Shown here piece by piece: positions 56,130-64,000 of a DNA stretch of 64,000 nt; within the stretch, counting starts at the first letter, position 1; each line of letters begins with the position of its first letter. The translations under genes and the position numbers were made by a program. Below the pieces are notes generated by a model, which was not told the DNA's origin, ran no database searches, and worked only from the letters and a program-made list of their open reading frames with translations. Origin of the DNA: Rodentibacter sp. JRC1 (GTDB taxonomy: Bacteria > Pseudomonadota > Gammaproteobacteria > Enterobacterales > Pasteurellaceae); contig NZ_BPWA01000001.1 of NCBI RefSeq assembly GCF_020521555.1, positions 372,001 to 436,000 on the forward strand, given 5' to 3'.

Positions 56130-57449
56130 TTACACTACTCTACTCACAATATTTCCATCCGCTACTTTTGTGGTGAGCAATTCGCCTTGTTGTATATCTT
56201 TTACGCTAGTGATTGCTTTTCCTTGGGAATTTTCTGTAACAGAATAACCACGAGCCATCACTTTTAATGGGCTTAATCCGTCTAGTTTTCCGCATAATCC
56301 CGCCAATTTATTTTGACGTTCGGTAAGTTGACGATTTGTACTGAAATTTAACCGCACTTTAAGTTGTTCCAACTGTTGTTGGTGACGTTGAATACGATAA
56401 GGCAGCGGATTTTGTCGTAATCGAATGGAAAGTGCGGTTAATTTTTGCTGCGTTTTTTCAAACTGACGTTGTATGGCAAATTGCAAACGTTGAGCGAGCC
56501 GCTCATTTTTTTCCCGTTGAATATGTAACTGATTTTGCGGATGTTGATTTTGTAAACGCAAAACAAGTTGTTTTAATCGCTGCTCTTTTTGTGTAAATAA
56601 ACGATCAAATGCCATCGCTAAACGTTGCTGTTGATGGTTCAGTTGTTGTAACAGTTCATCTTGATTTCGACTAACTAACTCCGCAGCGGCAGAGGGTGTC
56701 GGCGCACGAAGGTCCGCAACAAAATCGGCAATGGTAACATCCGTTTCATGCCCAACGGCACTGATAATCGGTAAAACGGAACGAAAAATCGCCAGAGCCA
56801 CCTCTTCTTCGTTAAAACACCAAAGATCCTCCAGTGATCCGCCGCCACGCCCGACAATAAGCACATCAACTTCTTGTCGTACATTTGCCAATTCAATCAT
56901 TCGAACAATTTCTTGCACCGCTTCTTTGCCTTGTACGGCAGTGGGATAAATCACCACTTTTAAGCTCGGATCTCGGCGTGCCAAAATATGTAAAATATCT
57001 TGCAATGCCGCACCGGTCGAGGAGGTAACGATTCCCACGGCTTTACTAAAGTGCGGTAGCTTTTTCTTGAGATTTTGAGCAAATAAACCTTCAGCCGCAA
57101 GCTTCATTTTCAATGCTTCGAATTGCTGCTGTAATAAACCTTCACCGGCAGGGTGCATAGATTCAATAATTAATTGATAATCCCCCCGTGGCTCATACAA
57201 ACTCACGTTCGCACGAACCAGCACTTGCATACCATTTTGCGGACGAAACGCCACACGCAAGTTTTTCATACGGAACATCGCACAGCGCACCTGTGCATTT
57301 TCATCTTTTAAAGTAAGATACCAATGCCCGGAAACAGGCTGTGTGAAATTAGAAATCTCACCGGTCAGCCAAATCTGCGAGAAATTGCCCTCTAAGATTT
57401 GACGGGCCGCGCTATTGAGTTGGGAAACGGAATAAATATTTTCTGACAT
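56130..57449 (-). CDS. xseA: Exodeoxyribonuclease VII large subunit
   Basis: The catalytic subunit of ExoVII, which degrades single-stranded DNA with XseB. The 439-residue protein has an N-terminal OB fold (about 1-100, [24 protein letters not shown]), a catalytic core with [17 protein letters not shown] (about 200-216) and [28 protein letters not shown] (about 233-260), and a long glutamine-rich coiled-coil region (about 265-400). xseB is not adjacent. Confidence 0.96.
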   Translation of the reverse strand: MSENIYSVSQLNSAARQILEGNFSQIWLTGEISNFTQPVSGHWYLTLKDENAQVRCAMFRMKNLRVAFRPQNGMQVLVRANVSLYEPRGDYQLIIESMHPAGEGLLQQQFEALKMKLAAEGLFAQNLKKKLPHFSKAVGIVTSSTGAALQDILHILARRDPSLKVVIYPTAVQGKEAVQEIVRMIELANVRQEVDVLIVGRGGGSLEDLWCFNEEEVALAIFRSVLPIISAVGHETDVTIADFVADLRAPTPSAAAELVSRNQDELLQQLNHQQQRLAMAFDRLFTQKEQRLKQLVLRLQNQHPQNQLHIQREKNERLAQRLQFAIQRQFEKTQQKLTALSIRLRQNPLPYRIQRHQQQLEQLKVRLNFSTNRQLTERQNKLAGLCGKLDGLSPLKVMARGYSVTENSQGKAITSVKDIQQGELLTTKVADGNIVSRVV

Positions 57450-57498
57450 AATTTGTTACGATTAAATACTTAGCAATCAATCTTCAGCATAAAGGAAG

Positions 57499-58710
57499 TT
57501 ACTCCACCAACACCCAACCGTCATCAAGCCAGTTGCAAATGGAATCCAGCAACAACGCCATCACCGTTTCGGGATCTTCCGCGTCATTGACTAAATCGGT
57601 TAAAAATGCCCAGTCCAACGCCTCGCCATCGGCTAAACGTTTCAATATTTCCGTTTCAATAAGATTCAATTCATCCAACCATTCGCCATTGGCATAAATT
57701 CGGAGCGGATTTTCCGTGTAAAGCAATTTGCAGTTATTATCTTGGGAAAGCAATGCGCCTTCTTCTAAAACCGACCGCACTTCATCAGGCTCACTGATTT
57801 CGTCAGACACCAACAATTCATATCGGCGAGAACTCACCGCACTTGCCACTGCTTGTTTAAACAGAGTGTCAAAAGCCTCGGAATGAGCAAGTTTATCCAG
57901 TAATTGTTGTTTCATTGCGCGGATATCTTCATCGGCGAGTTTGCCGGTTCGTTGTTCCGATTGAGTTAAACGAAGCGGTAAATCAAACTCACTTAAATTT
58001 AAATCAGGATCTTGATAACAAAAACCTTTACTGATACCGTCAATCAACTGGCTCAAATTCGGATAACGCAAACCAAAAGAAAAAGTCAAACAATCATTTT
58101 CAGCTATGCCGTAATGCGCCATTCGAGCTGGAATATAGAGAATATCGCCCGGATTCATCACCTCATCAATGACTAATTCTCCCATATCATCAAAAATTCG
58201 GATCGGCTGATTCGGTTTAAATTCCGTGCTTGGATCACACCATTTGCCTAACTGCCAACGCCGTTGACCATAGCCCTGCACAAGAAAAACATCATACTCA
58301 TCGTAATGCTTACCCACAGAACCGCCTTTTGGTGCGTAAGACACCATAATATCATCACGTTGCCACTGAGGGATAAAGCCAAACTTATTCCAAAGTAACC
58401 CTAATTCCGGCGACCACTGCTCCATATTTTGAACAAGTACCGACCATTTTTCCGGCAATTTTTGAAAATCTTTTTCTGTAAAAGGACTAAAAAAGACTTT
58501 CCAATCATCTTCCGTATAAGTTTTCACTAAACGTGCGGTAACATCTTCGTTTTGTGCCAATTCAATAATATCTTGAGGTTCAAATTGCCCGATAATTTCC
58601 GGTAAGCCATTACGAATAATCAGCGGCTTTTTCTGCCAATAATCACGCAGAAAAATTTCAGGTGTAATGTGTTCGGGTAAGCAAAAATCGCTATGTGAAA
58701 GTGCGGTCAT
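57499..58710 (-). CDS. roxA: Ribosomal protein L16 arginine hydroxylase (JmjC/cupin oxygenase)
   Basis: This 2-oxoglutarate/Fe(II)-dependent oxygenase of the YcfD family in E. coli hydroxylates an arginine of L16. The 403-residue protein has iron ligands H135 and D137 (GKHYDEYDVFLVQG) and H199 (PARMAHYG), then a C-terminal winged-helix-like region. E. coli YcfD has 373 residues, so this one is about 30 longer, mainly toward the C-terminus. Its ATG overlaps the rnfH stop by 4 bp (ATGA), a coupled pair. Confidence 0.93.
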   Translation of the reverse strand: MTALSHSDFCLPEHITPEIFLRDYWQKKPLIIRNGLPEIIGQFEPQDIIELAQNEDVTARLVKTYTEDDWKVFFSPFTEKDFQKLPEKWSVLVQNMEQWSPELGLLWNKFGFIPQWQRDDIMVSYAPKGGSVGKHYDEYDVFLVQGYGQRRWQLGKWCDPSTEFKPNQPIRIFDDMGELVIDEVMNPGDILYIPARMAHYGIAENDCLTFSFGLRYPNLSQLIDGISKGFCYQDPDLNLSEFDLPLRLTQSEQRTGKLADEDIRAMKQQLLDKLAHSEAFDTLFKQAVASAVSSRRYELLVSDEISEPDEVRSVLEEGALLSQDNNCKLLYTENPLRIYANGEWLDELNLIETEILKRLADGEALDWAFLTDLVNDAEDPETVMALLLDSICNWLDDGWVLVE

Positions 58711-59018
58711 TTTTTCTCTCCTTTTTCCTTGGCGGCTTGTTCTGCGGCACGCTTACGGCGAATTTCTTTCGGATCAGCCAGTAACGGACGATAAATTTCA
58801 ATGCGATCGCCCTCTTTTAACACATCGGTTAATTTTGCCGGACGGCTGAAGATCCCCACTTTATTTTCTCGCAGATCAATGTCTATAAATTGTTGCAAAA
58901 TGCCTGATTGTAAAATTGCCGTTTGCACCATTGTGCCTTCATCTACTTTGAAAGATTTTAAATAATAGCTTTCCGGCAGAGCATAGGCGATTTGAATATT
59001 AATCTGATTCATCATCAT
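58707..59018 (-). CDS. rnfH: RnfH family ubiquitin-like protein
   Basis: A 101-103 residue beta-grasp protein of the RnfH family (UPF0125), of unknown role; the name comes from rnf-associated genes elsewhere. Three consecutive ATGs (59018, 59015, 59012) start it; GAAGAA is best spaced for the third. Family features: IQIAYALPESYYLKSFKV at the start and EGDRIEIYRPLLADPKEIRRKRAA near the end. A TATAAT (minus strand, 59043-59048) is a likely -10. In E. coli it lies with ratA; here it is coupled to roxA. Confidence 0.9.
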   Translation of the reverse strand: MMMNQINIQIAYALPESYYLKSFKVDEGTMVQTAILQSGILQQFIDIDLRENKVGIFSRPAKLTDVLKEGDRIEIYRPLLADPKEIRRKRAAEQAAKEKGEKK

Positions 59019-59074
59019 TTCTTCATACCAAAATTTTGGGCTATTATAGCGAAAAAATACGGTAAGTTTTAACG

Positions 59075-59182
59075 ATAGTGAATTAAATTAAAAAACATCT
59101 GCTGTATTGCTACGCCTCGCCGTACTATTTGTACTGTCTTCGGTTTGCGGCTTTGTATCCGTTTTTTAATTTAATTCACTAT
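59075..59182. mobile_element. Correia-like miniature inverted-repeat element (108 bp)
   Basis: Perfect 22 bp terminal inverted repeats at 59075-59096 and 59161-59182, beginning ATAGTGAATTAAA and ending in CACTAT, match the form of neisserial Correia element ends (TATAGTGGATTAA). The interior reads GCCTCGCCGTACTATTTG (from 59114) and TACTGTCTTCGG, very close to the Correia interior as I remember it. The 108 bp length equals the short Correia class. The right end abuts TA; the left flank is GA, so the TA target duplication is not clean. It ends 16 bases before the EamA gene and lies 57 bases from rnfH. Confidence 0.8.
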
Positions 59183-59198
59183 AAATAAGGGAAACACA

Positions 59199-59615
59199 AT
59201 GAATTGGGTATTTTTCGCCGTAGGTTCTGCCTTTTTTGCAGGCTTAACGGCAATTTTAGGGAAGCTCGGCGTGGAAGGTATGAACAGCAACCTTGCTACA
59301 TTTATTCGTACGATTGTGGTTTTATTGGTTACCGCAGGTATTATTTCCGCCCGAAACGAATGGCAACTGCCTCAACATATTGCGGCAAAGCCCTTTACCT
59401 TTCTGATTTTATCAGGCATTGCCACGGGGCTATCTTGGCTTTGCTATTATCGCGCCCTGCAACTTGCCCCGGCATCTTGGGTTGCCCCCATTGATAAACT
59501 CAGCGTTGTTATCGCCATTATTTTAGGGGTTGCCATTTTAGGCGAGCCGTTGAGTTTGAAATTAGTGATAGGAAGTCTATTGATTCTATCCGGTGTATTG
59601 GTTTTGGCGTTATAG
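59199..59615 (+). CDS. Half-size EamA-family membrane protein
   Basis: The 138-residue drug/metabolite transporter superfamily protein has a single EamA unit and about five membrane helices (near 2-22, 32-52, 66-86, 93-112, 118-137). It shows GVEGMNSNLATFIRT and the EamA ending APIDKLSVVIAIILGVAILGEPLS. Most EamA proteins have two such units, so it would need to dimerise. AAGGGAAA precedes the ATG. Its leader begins at the Correia-like element, which may influence expression. Substrate is unknown. Confidence 0.88.
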   Translation: MNWVFFAVGSAFFAGLTAILGKLGVEGMNSNLATFIRTIVVLLVTAGIISARNEWQLPQHIAAKPFTFLILSGIATGLSWLCYYRALQLAPASWVAPIDKLSVVIAIILGVAILGEPLSLKLVIGSLLILSGVLVLAL

Positions 59616-59675
59616 ATTGAGAATTTATCGCTTTTTCGCTACAATACGCCACTATTTTTAACATCATCACGCACT

Positions 59676-60260
59676 ATGTCAAAAATTAAACTCATCGTAG
59701 GATTAGGCAATCCCGGCGATAAATATGCGGAAACACGCCATAATGCCGGAGAATGGTTAGTCGAGCGTTTAGCACGTCGTTTCAATGTTTCATTAACTCC
59801 CGAAAATAAATTCTTCGGCAAAACCGCCCGCACTTCAGTAAACGGTAACGAAGTTCGTTTGCTTGTGCCGACAACATTTATGAATTTAAGCGGTAAAGCG
59901 GTGGCGGCGTTAGCCGGATTTTATCGTATTAAGCCGGAAGAAATTCTGGTGGTTCACGATGAATTGGATTTACCGCCCGGCACGGCAAAACTTAAACAAA
60001 GCGGTGGACATGGCGGGCATAACGGCTTGAAAGACATTGTGGCGCAACTCGGCAATAATAACAATTTCTACCGCTTACGCTTAGGTATCGGACATCCGGG
60101 GCATCGTGATTTGGTCTCAGGTTATGTATTAAATAAACCGTCTCCGACAGAGCGTGAAGCACTTGAAAAAGCCTTGGATGAAGCGGTCGATTGCGTAGAA
60201 TTAATTTTCAAAGACGGTATGGTCAAAGCCACCAATCGTTTAAACGGTTTTAAAATTTAA
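59676..60260 (+). CDS. pth: Peptidyl-tRNA hydrolase
   Basis: It recycles peptidyl-tRNAs released from ribosomes. At 194 residues it is full length. Active-site parts are visible: [19 protein letters not shown] (about 8-27, with the catalytic His), [12 protein letters not shown] (about 64-75) and [28 protein letters not shown] (about 92-119, catalytic Asp and tRNA-binding loop). It is followed by ychF, the common pth-ychF pair. Confidence 0.97.
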   Translation: MSKIKLIVGLGNPGDKYAETRHNAGEWLVERLARRFNVSLTPENKFFGKTARTSVNGNEVRLLVPTTFMNLSGKAVAALAGFYRIKPEEILVVHDELDLPPGTAKLKQSGGHGGHNGLKDIVAQLGNNNNFYRLRLGIGHPGHRDLVSGYVLNKPSPTEREALEKALDEAVDCVELIFKDGMVKATNRLNGFKI

Positions 60261-60308
60261 AAGTGCGGTCATTCTTACGACCGTTTTATTCAAATATAAG
60301 GAAAAATT

Positions 60309-61400
60309 ATGGGATTTAAATGTGGTATCGTGGGCCTACCGAATGTGGGCAAATCCACTCTCTTTAACGCACTCACCAAAGCCGGCATTGAGGCGGCAAA
60401 CTATCCTTTCTGTACTATCGAACCCAATACCGGCGTTGTACCAATGCCAGATCCGCGTTTAGATGCCTTGGCTGAAATCGTAAAACCGGAGCGTGTATTA
60501 CCGACAACGATGGAATTTGTGGATATCGCCGGTTTGGTCGCAGGGGCAAGTAAAGGTGAAGGTTTGGGCAACAAATTCCTCGCCAATATTCGTGAAACGG
60601 ATGCAATCGGTCACGTTGTGCGTTGTTTTGAAAATGATGATATCGTACACGTTGCAGGCAAAATCGATCCTTTAAGCGACATTGAAACGATCAATACCGA
60701 ATTGGCTCTTGCCGATTTAGACAGCTGCGAACGTGCAATCCAACGCTTACAAAAACGTGCTAAAGGTGGCGATAAAGAGGCAAAATTCGAGCTTTCGGTA
60801 ATGGAAAAAATTTTACCGGTGCTTTCAGAAGCCGGAATGATTCGTTCGGTTCCGCTTGATAAAGAAGAATTGCTGGCGATTAAAAGCTATAACTTCTTAA
60901 CGCTGAAACCAACAATGTATATCGCCAATGTGAACGAAGACGGTTTCGAAAACAATCCCTACCTTGATAAAGTACGTGAATTCGCCGAAAAAGAAGGTTC
61001 TGTTGTAGTGCCTGTCTGTGCCGCCATTGAAGCGGAAATCGCAGAATTAGACGATGAAGAAAAAACCGAATTTTTACAAGACTTAGGCATTGATGAACCG
61101 GGCTTAAACCGTGTAATTCGTGCAGGTTATGCCTTACTAAACCTGCAAACTTACTTTACCGCCGGTGTAAAAGAAGTTCGCGCGTGGACGGTTTCCGTCG
61201 GCGCCACCGCACCGAAAGCCGCAGCCGTCATTCACACCGACTTTGAAAAAGGCTTTATCCGTGCAGAAGTGATCGCTTATGAGGATTTCATCCAATTTAA
61301 AGGTGAAAACGGGGCAAAAGAAGCCGGCAAATGGCGTTTAGAGGGAAAAGATTATATCGTGCAAGACGGCGATGTGATGCACTTCCGTTTTAATGTATAA
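60309..61400 (+). CDS. ychF: Ribosome-associated ATPase YchF (OLA1 type)
   Basis: A TRAFAC-class P-loop protein that prefers ATP over GTP. The 363-residue protein has G1 [14 protein letters not shown] (about 8-21), G3 [19 protein letters not shown] (about 72-90), a coiled-coil insert (about 130-200) and a C-terminal TGS domain (about 278-362). E. coli YchF has 363 residues. AAGGAAAA precedes the ATG. It acts in translation and stress control; its exact role is unsettled. Confidence 0.97.
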   Translation: MGFKCGIVGLPNVGKSTLFNALTKAGIEAANYPFCTIEPNTGVVPMPDPRLDALAEIVKPERVLPTTMEFVDIAGLVAGASKGEGLGNKFLANIRETDAIGHVVRCFENDDIVHVAGKIDPLSDIETINTELALADLDSCERAIQRLQKRAKGGDKEAKFELSVMEKILPVLSEAGMIRSVPLDKEELLAIKSYNFLTLKPTMYIANVNEDGFENNPYLDKVREFAEKEGSVVVPVCAAIEAEIAELDDEEKTEFLQDLGIDEPGLNRVIRAGYALLNLQTYFTAGVKEVRAWTVSVGATAPKAAAVIHTDFEKGFIRAEVIAYEDFIQFKGENGAKEAGKWRLEGKDYIVQDGDVMHFRFNV

Positions 61401-61416
61401 AACATCTCAAAAACCG

Positions 61417-61443
61417 ACCGCACTTTTTAAGTGCGGTATTTTT
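61417..61443 (+). terminator. Uptake-sequence pair terminator after ychF
   Basis: The perfect 9 bp stem ACCGCACTT/AAGTGCGGT (61417-61425, 61429-61437) with a TTT loop is followed by ATTTTTT. It separates ychF from mmuM. Confidence 0.9.
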
Positions 61444-61462
61444 TAAATAAGAGAAAGAAAAT

Positions 61463-62362
61463 ATGTCGAACATCACGATTTTAGACGGTGGTATGGGGCG
61501 TGAATTAGCTCGCCGTAAAGCCCCTTTTCAACAGCCGGAATGGTCTGCTCTCGCCCTGTACCAGAAACCGACTACCGTTCAGCAAGTGCATGAAGATTTT
61601 ATAAAAAACGGCGCACGGGTGATTACCACCAACAGCTATGCCGTAGTCCCCTTTCATATTGGCGAGCAACGCTTTCAAGCCGATGGAAAAATGCTTGCCG
61701 AGCTTGCCGGTCGCTTAGCAAAAAGTGCGGTCGAAAATAGCGAAGTTTCCGATGTAAAAATTGCCGGCTCAATCCCTCCCTTATTCGGTTCTTATCGTTT
61801 TGATTTATATGAACCGAAACGTGTACAAGAAGTCGCACAGCCGATTATTAACGGGCTTTCGCCTTATGTAGATTTTTGGTTGTGCGAAACCCAAAGCTCG
61901 GCAACCGAACCGCAAGCCATTAAACCCTTATTACCCAAAGATAATCGCCCGTTGTGGGTTTCTTTCACCCTTGAAGATGATGAACCGATGGATGTGCCAA
62001 GTTTACGTTCCGGTGAAACGGTAAAAAGTGCGGTCGAAAAAATGATCGAATTAGGTGTAGAAGCCATCTTATTTAACTGCTGCCAACCTGAAGTGATTCA
62101 ACAAGCATTGAAGGTTACGCTGGAAACCTTGAAAATAAATCAGGCGACAGAAATCCGTATAGGTGCTTACGCCAATGCTTTTCCTCCGCAACCTAAAGAC
62201 GCAACGGCAAACGATGGGTTAGATGAAATTCGTGACGATCTCAATCCGCAGCAATACCTCTTTTGGGCTGAAAAATGGTTGGAAAATGGAGCGACTATTA
62301 TAGGCGGTTGTTGTGGAATAGGCCCTGAGCATATTAAGGCTTTAGCAGAAAAATTTAACTAA
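61463..62362 (+). CDS. mmuM: Homocysteine S-methyltransferase
   Basis: A zinc-dependent methyltransferase that makes methionine from homocysteine and a methyl donor such as S-methylmethionine. The 299-residue protein has zinc ligands C206 (FNCCQPE, C206-C207) and the GGCCG pair C283-C284. The N-terminal LDGGMGRELARR and TNSYAV also fit. In E. coli it pairs with the permease mmuP; here the downstream permease is of another type and a UDG-like gene intervenes. Confidence 0.92.
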   Translation: MSNITILDGGMGRELARRKAPFQQPEWSALALYQKPTTVQQVHEDFIKNGARVITTNSYAVVPFHIGEQRFQADGKMLAELAGRLAKSAVENSEVSDVKIAGSIPPLFGSYRFDLYEPKRVQEVAQPIINGLSPYVDFWLCETQSSATEPQAIKPLLPKDNRPLWVSFTLEDDEPMDVPSLRSGETVKSAVEKMIELGVEAILFNCCQPEVIQQALKVTLETLKINQATEIRIGAYANAFPPQPKDATANDGLDEIRDDLNPQQYLFWAEKWLENGATIIGGCCGIGPEHIKALAEKFN

Positions 62363-62374
62363 AATGACAATCAA

Positions 62375-62953
62375 ATGATGCAAACACTAGAACAAATCAA
62401 AACGGCGATCATCTCCGATCCTGAAAATGCTTCCTTCACTTCCCGTGGTATTAAACCGCTTTTTTCCGCGCCTCCCATCGCACGGATCAACATTGTCGGG
62501 CAAGCTCCCGGTTTAAAAGCGGAGCAAACCCGCCTTTATTGGAACGACAAAAGCGGGGATCGTTTGCGTGAATGGCTCGGAGTTGATCGTGAGACTTTCT
62601 ATCATTCTGACTTATTCGCTGTTATTCCAATGGACTTTTACTATCCCGGAAAAGGAAAATCCGGCGATCTCCCGCCACGTAAGGGCTTTGCTGAAAAATG
62701 GCATCCGCAGATTTTAGCAAATTTACCGAATATTGAACTCACAATCTTAATCGGGCAATATGCACAAAAATATTACTTACCGCACAATACCTTGAATGTA
62801 ACGGATACGGTAAAAAATTATCACGAATTTCTACCGCACTTTTTACCTCTCGTTCACCCTTCCCCACGTAATCAACTTTGGTTAAAGAAAAATCCATGGT
62901 TTGAAAAAGACGTTATACCCATACTACAACAACTCATAAAAGAAATCTTATAG
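62375..62953 (+). CDS. Uracil-DNA-glycosylase-superfamily protein
   Basis: The 192-residue protein (first of two adjacent ATGs) has the UDG-fold motifs NIVGQAPGLKAEQ (about 39-51; motif 1, like GEAPG of family 4) and LVHPSPRN (about 164-171; motif 2, like HPS). It has no cysteine, so it cannot carry the iron-sulfur cluster of family 4 or 5 enzymes. Conserved relatives exist in Haemophilus as uncharacterised proteins. Whether it excises uracil is unknown. It starts 12 bp after mmuM and is probably cotranscribed. Confidence 0.78.
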   Translation: MMQTLEQIKTAIISDPENASFTSRGIKPLFSAPPIARINIVGQAPGLKAEQTRLYWNDKSGDRLREWLGVDRETFYHSDLFAVIPMDFYYPGKGKSGDLPPRKGFAEKWHPQILANLPNIELTILIGQYAQKYYLPHNTLNVTDTVKNYHEFLPHFLPLVHPSPRNQLWLKKNPWFEKDVIPILQQLIKEIL

Positions 62954-62981
62954 TGAAGTAAACAGTTTTCAGGAAAGCATT

Positions 62982-64000
62982 ATGTCAAACAAAAAAATCG
63001 GCTTACTATCATTAACTGCATTGGTATTAAGTTCTATGATTGGCTCCGGTATCTTTAGCTTGCCACAAAATATGGCTGAAGTTGCAGGTGCCGAAGCCTT
63101 GATTATCGGTTGGATCATTACCGGCGTAGGAATTATTTTTCTCGGTCTCTCGTTCTTTTTTATTTCCCGCTTGCGTCCTGAATTGGACGGTGGCATTTAC
63201 ACTTATGCACGTGAAGGCTTTGGTGAACTGATGGGCTTTATGTCCGCTTGGGGATATTGGTTATGCGCGACTATCGGTATCGTAGGGTATTTAGTGGTTG
63301 CCTTTGAAGGCTTAGGAATGTTTACGGATAGTGAAAGTGCGGTCATTTTCGGACAAGGAAATACGTTTTCCTCTTTTGTGGGTGCTTCCATTATTGTATG
63401 GCTCGTGCATATTTTAATTGCCAAAGGCGTAAAAGAAGCCGCCACGGTCAATCTTATCGCCACCTTTGTAAAAGTATTTCCTCTCATACTATTCATTTTG
63501 CTTGCTTTGTGGTATTTCAACCCCGAAACCTTTAATCACGATGTAAAAGCCACGGCATTAAACAATAGCGTGACGGATCAAGTAAAAAATACGATGTTAA
63601 TTACCCTATGGGTATTTACCGGTGTGGAAGGTGCGGCAGTATTATCGGCACATGCGAAAAAACGCTCGGATGTAGGGCTTGCCACAGTATTAGGCATTTT
63701 AATCGCTTTAGCACTCTATGTCGCTATCACCGTACTTTCTCTGGGGATTTTACCCCGTGAAACCATCTCTGCGATGTCAAATCCGTCTATGGCAGGCTTA
63801 TTGGAAACAATGATCGGTGGCAGCGGTAAAGTGATTATTACCGCCTGCTTAATTGTCTCCGTACTTGCCTCATACATTAGTTGGACGATGTTTTCAACCG
63901 AAGTGCCTTATCGCGGAGCAAAAAACGGTGCATTTCCCCAAATCTTCGACAAACTCAATAAAAACGGTACACCAATCAATTCCCTTTTCTTTACCGGTTT
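62982..64000 (+). CDS. Basic amino acid/polyamine antiporter family permease, 3' end outside window
   Basis: The open frame runs from the ATG at 62982 (AGGAAAG upstream) to the window edge, 339 residues so far of an expected 450-480. It is an APC-superfamily transporter: MIGSGIFSLPQNMAE at about 19-33 (unwound helix 1), GGIYTYAREGFGELMGFMSAWGYWL (about 70-95) and WVFTGVEGAAVLSAHAKKRSDVG (about 207-229, helix 6). These point to the arginine/ornithine or lysine antiporter group (ArcD/LysI-like), but the exact substrate cannot be fixed. Confidence 0.9.
   Translation, partial: MSNKKIGLLSLTALVLSSMIGSGIFSLPQNMAEVAGAEALIIGWIITGVGIIFLGLSFFFISRLRPELDGGIYTYAREGFGELMGFMSAWGYWLCATIGIVGYLVVAFEGLGMFTDSESAVIFGQGNTFSSFVGASIIVWLVHILIAKGVKEAATVNLIATFVKVFPLILFILLALWYFNPETFNHDVKATALNNSVTDQVKNTMLITLWVFTGVEGAAVLSAHAKKRSDVGLATVLGILIALALYVAITVLSLGILPRETISAMSNPSMAGLLETMIGGSGKVIITACLIVSVLASYISWTMFSTEVPYRGAKNGAFPQIFDKLNKNGTPINSLFFTG

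Noticed and set aside
60257..60292. Weak inverted uptake-sequence pair between pth and ychF
   Set aside because: Only about 5 bp (CGGTC/GACCG) pair with certainty and the T-run is short, so I did not list it as a terminator.
62969..63520. Minus-strand open frames opposite the permease
   Set aside because: They are antisense to a clear APC transporter frame running from 62982 to the window edge.

Overview
This 64 kb window is a chromosomal segment of a gamma-proteobacterium of the family Pasteurellaceae. The evidence is more than 40 copies of the Haemophilus-type DNA uptake sequence (core AAGTGCGGT) on both strands, proteins very close to Haemophilus influenzae in content and order, a complete division and cell wall (dcw) cluster, and a periplasmic ATP-dependent DNA ligase of the competence regulon. 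The genus cannot be fixed by eye; the uptake-sequence dialect is that of the Haemophilus/Aggregatibacter/Pasteurella side rather than the Actinobacillus pleuropneumoniae side.

Layout. 1-840: 3' part of ilvE. 869-2284: an intact IS3-family (IS150-like) insertion sequence that sits in the loop of a former uptake-sequence terminator. 2304-4854: cvpA-purF (minus) preceded by yfbV, with a PurR operator. 5089-8497: ackA and pta (acetate node). 8558-14719: minus-strand run yoaA-tsaB-yeaY/slp-fadD-rnd, the same order as in E. coli. 14963-20659: a complete minus-strand rRNA operon (16S, tRNA-Ile, tRNA-Ala, 23S, 5S) with promoter, two boxA elements, both RNase III processing stems and a terminator. 20784-26144: an uncharacterised FAH-like gene, birA (minus), then guaB, a small lipoprotein gene and guaA. 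26332-29147: ushA-pheA (minus). 29246-47661: the full dcw cluster on the minus strand, mraZ-rsmH-ftsL-ftsI-murE-murF-mraY-murD-ftsW-murG-murC-ddlB-ftsQ-ftsA-ftsZ-lpxC, with an MraZ operator at its head and a palindromic repeat between murG and murC. 47855-52744: cstA, a zinc-ribbon membrane protein and the arginine importer artPIQM. 52872-59018: gmhA, ligase, miaB, xseA, roxA, rnfH. 59075-59182: a 108 bp Correia-like miniature element. 59199-64000: half-size EamA protein, pth, ychF, mmuM, a uracil-DNA-glycosylase-like gene and a truncated amino-acid permease.

Most of the window is ordinary core genome. The accessory or unusual parts are the IS in the split terminator, the Correia-like element just upstream of the EamA gene, the REP/MITE-like palindrome in the dcw cluster, a terminator-like hairpin at the very start of the rRNA leader, the lipoprotein gene wedged between guaB and guaA, and the FAH-like gene beside the rRNA operon. 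Uptake sequences arranged as inverted pairs serve as intergenic terminators at least four times. No CRISPR array, prophage, toxin-antitoxin pair or clearly new multi-gene system was found.
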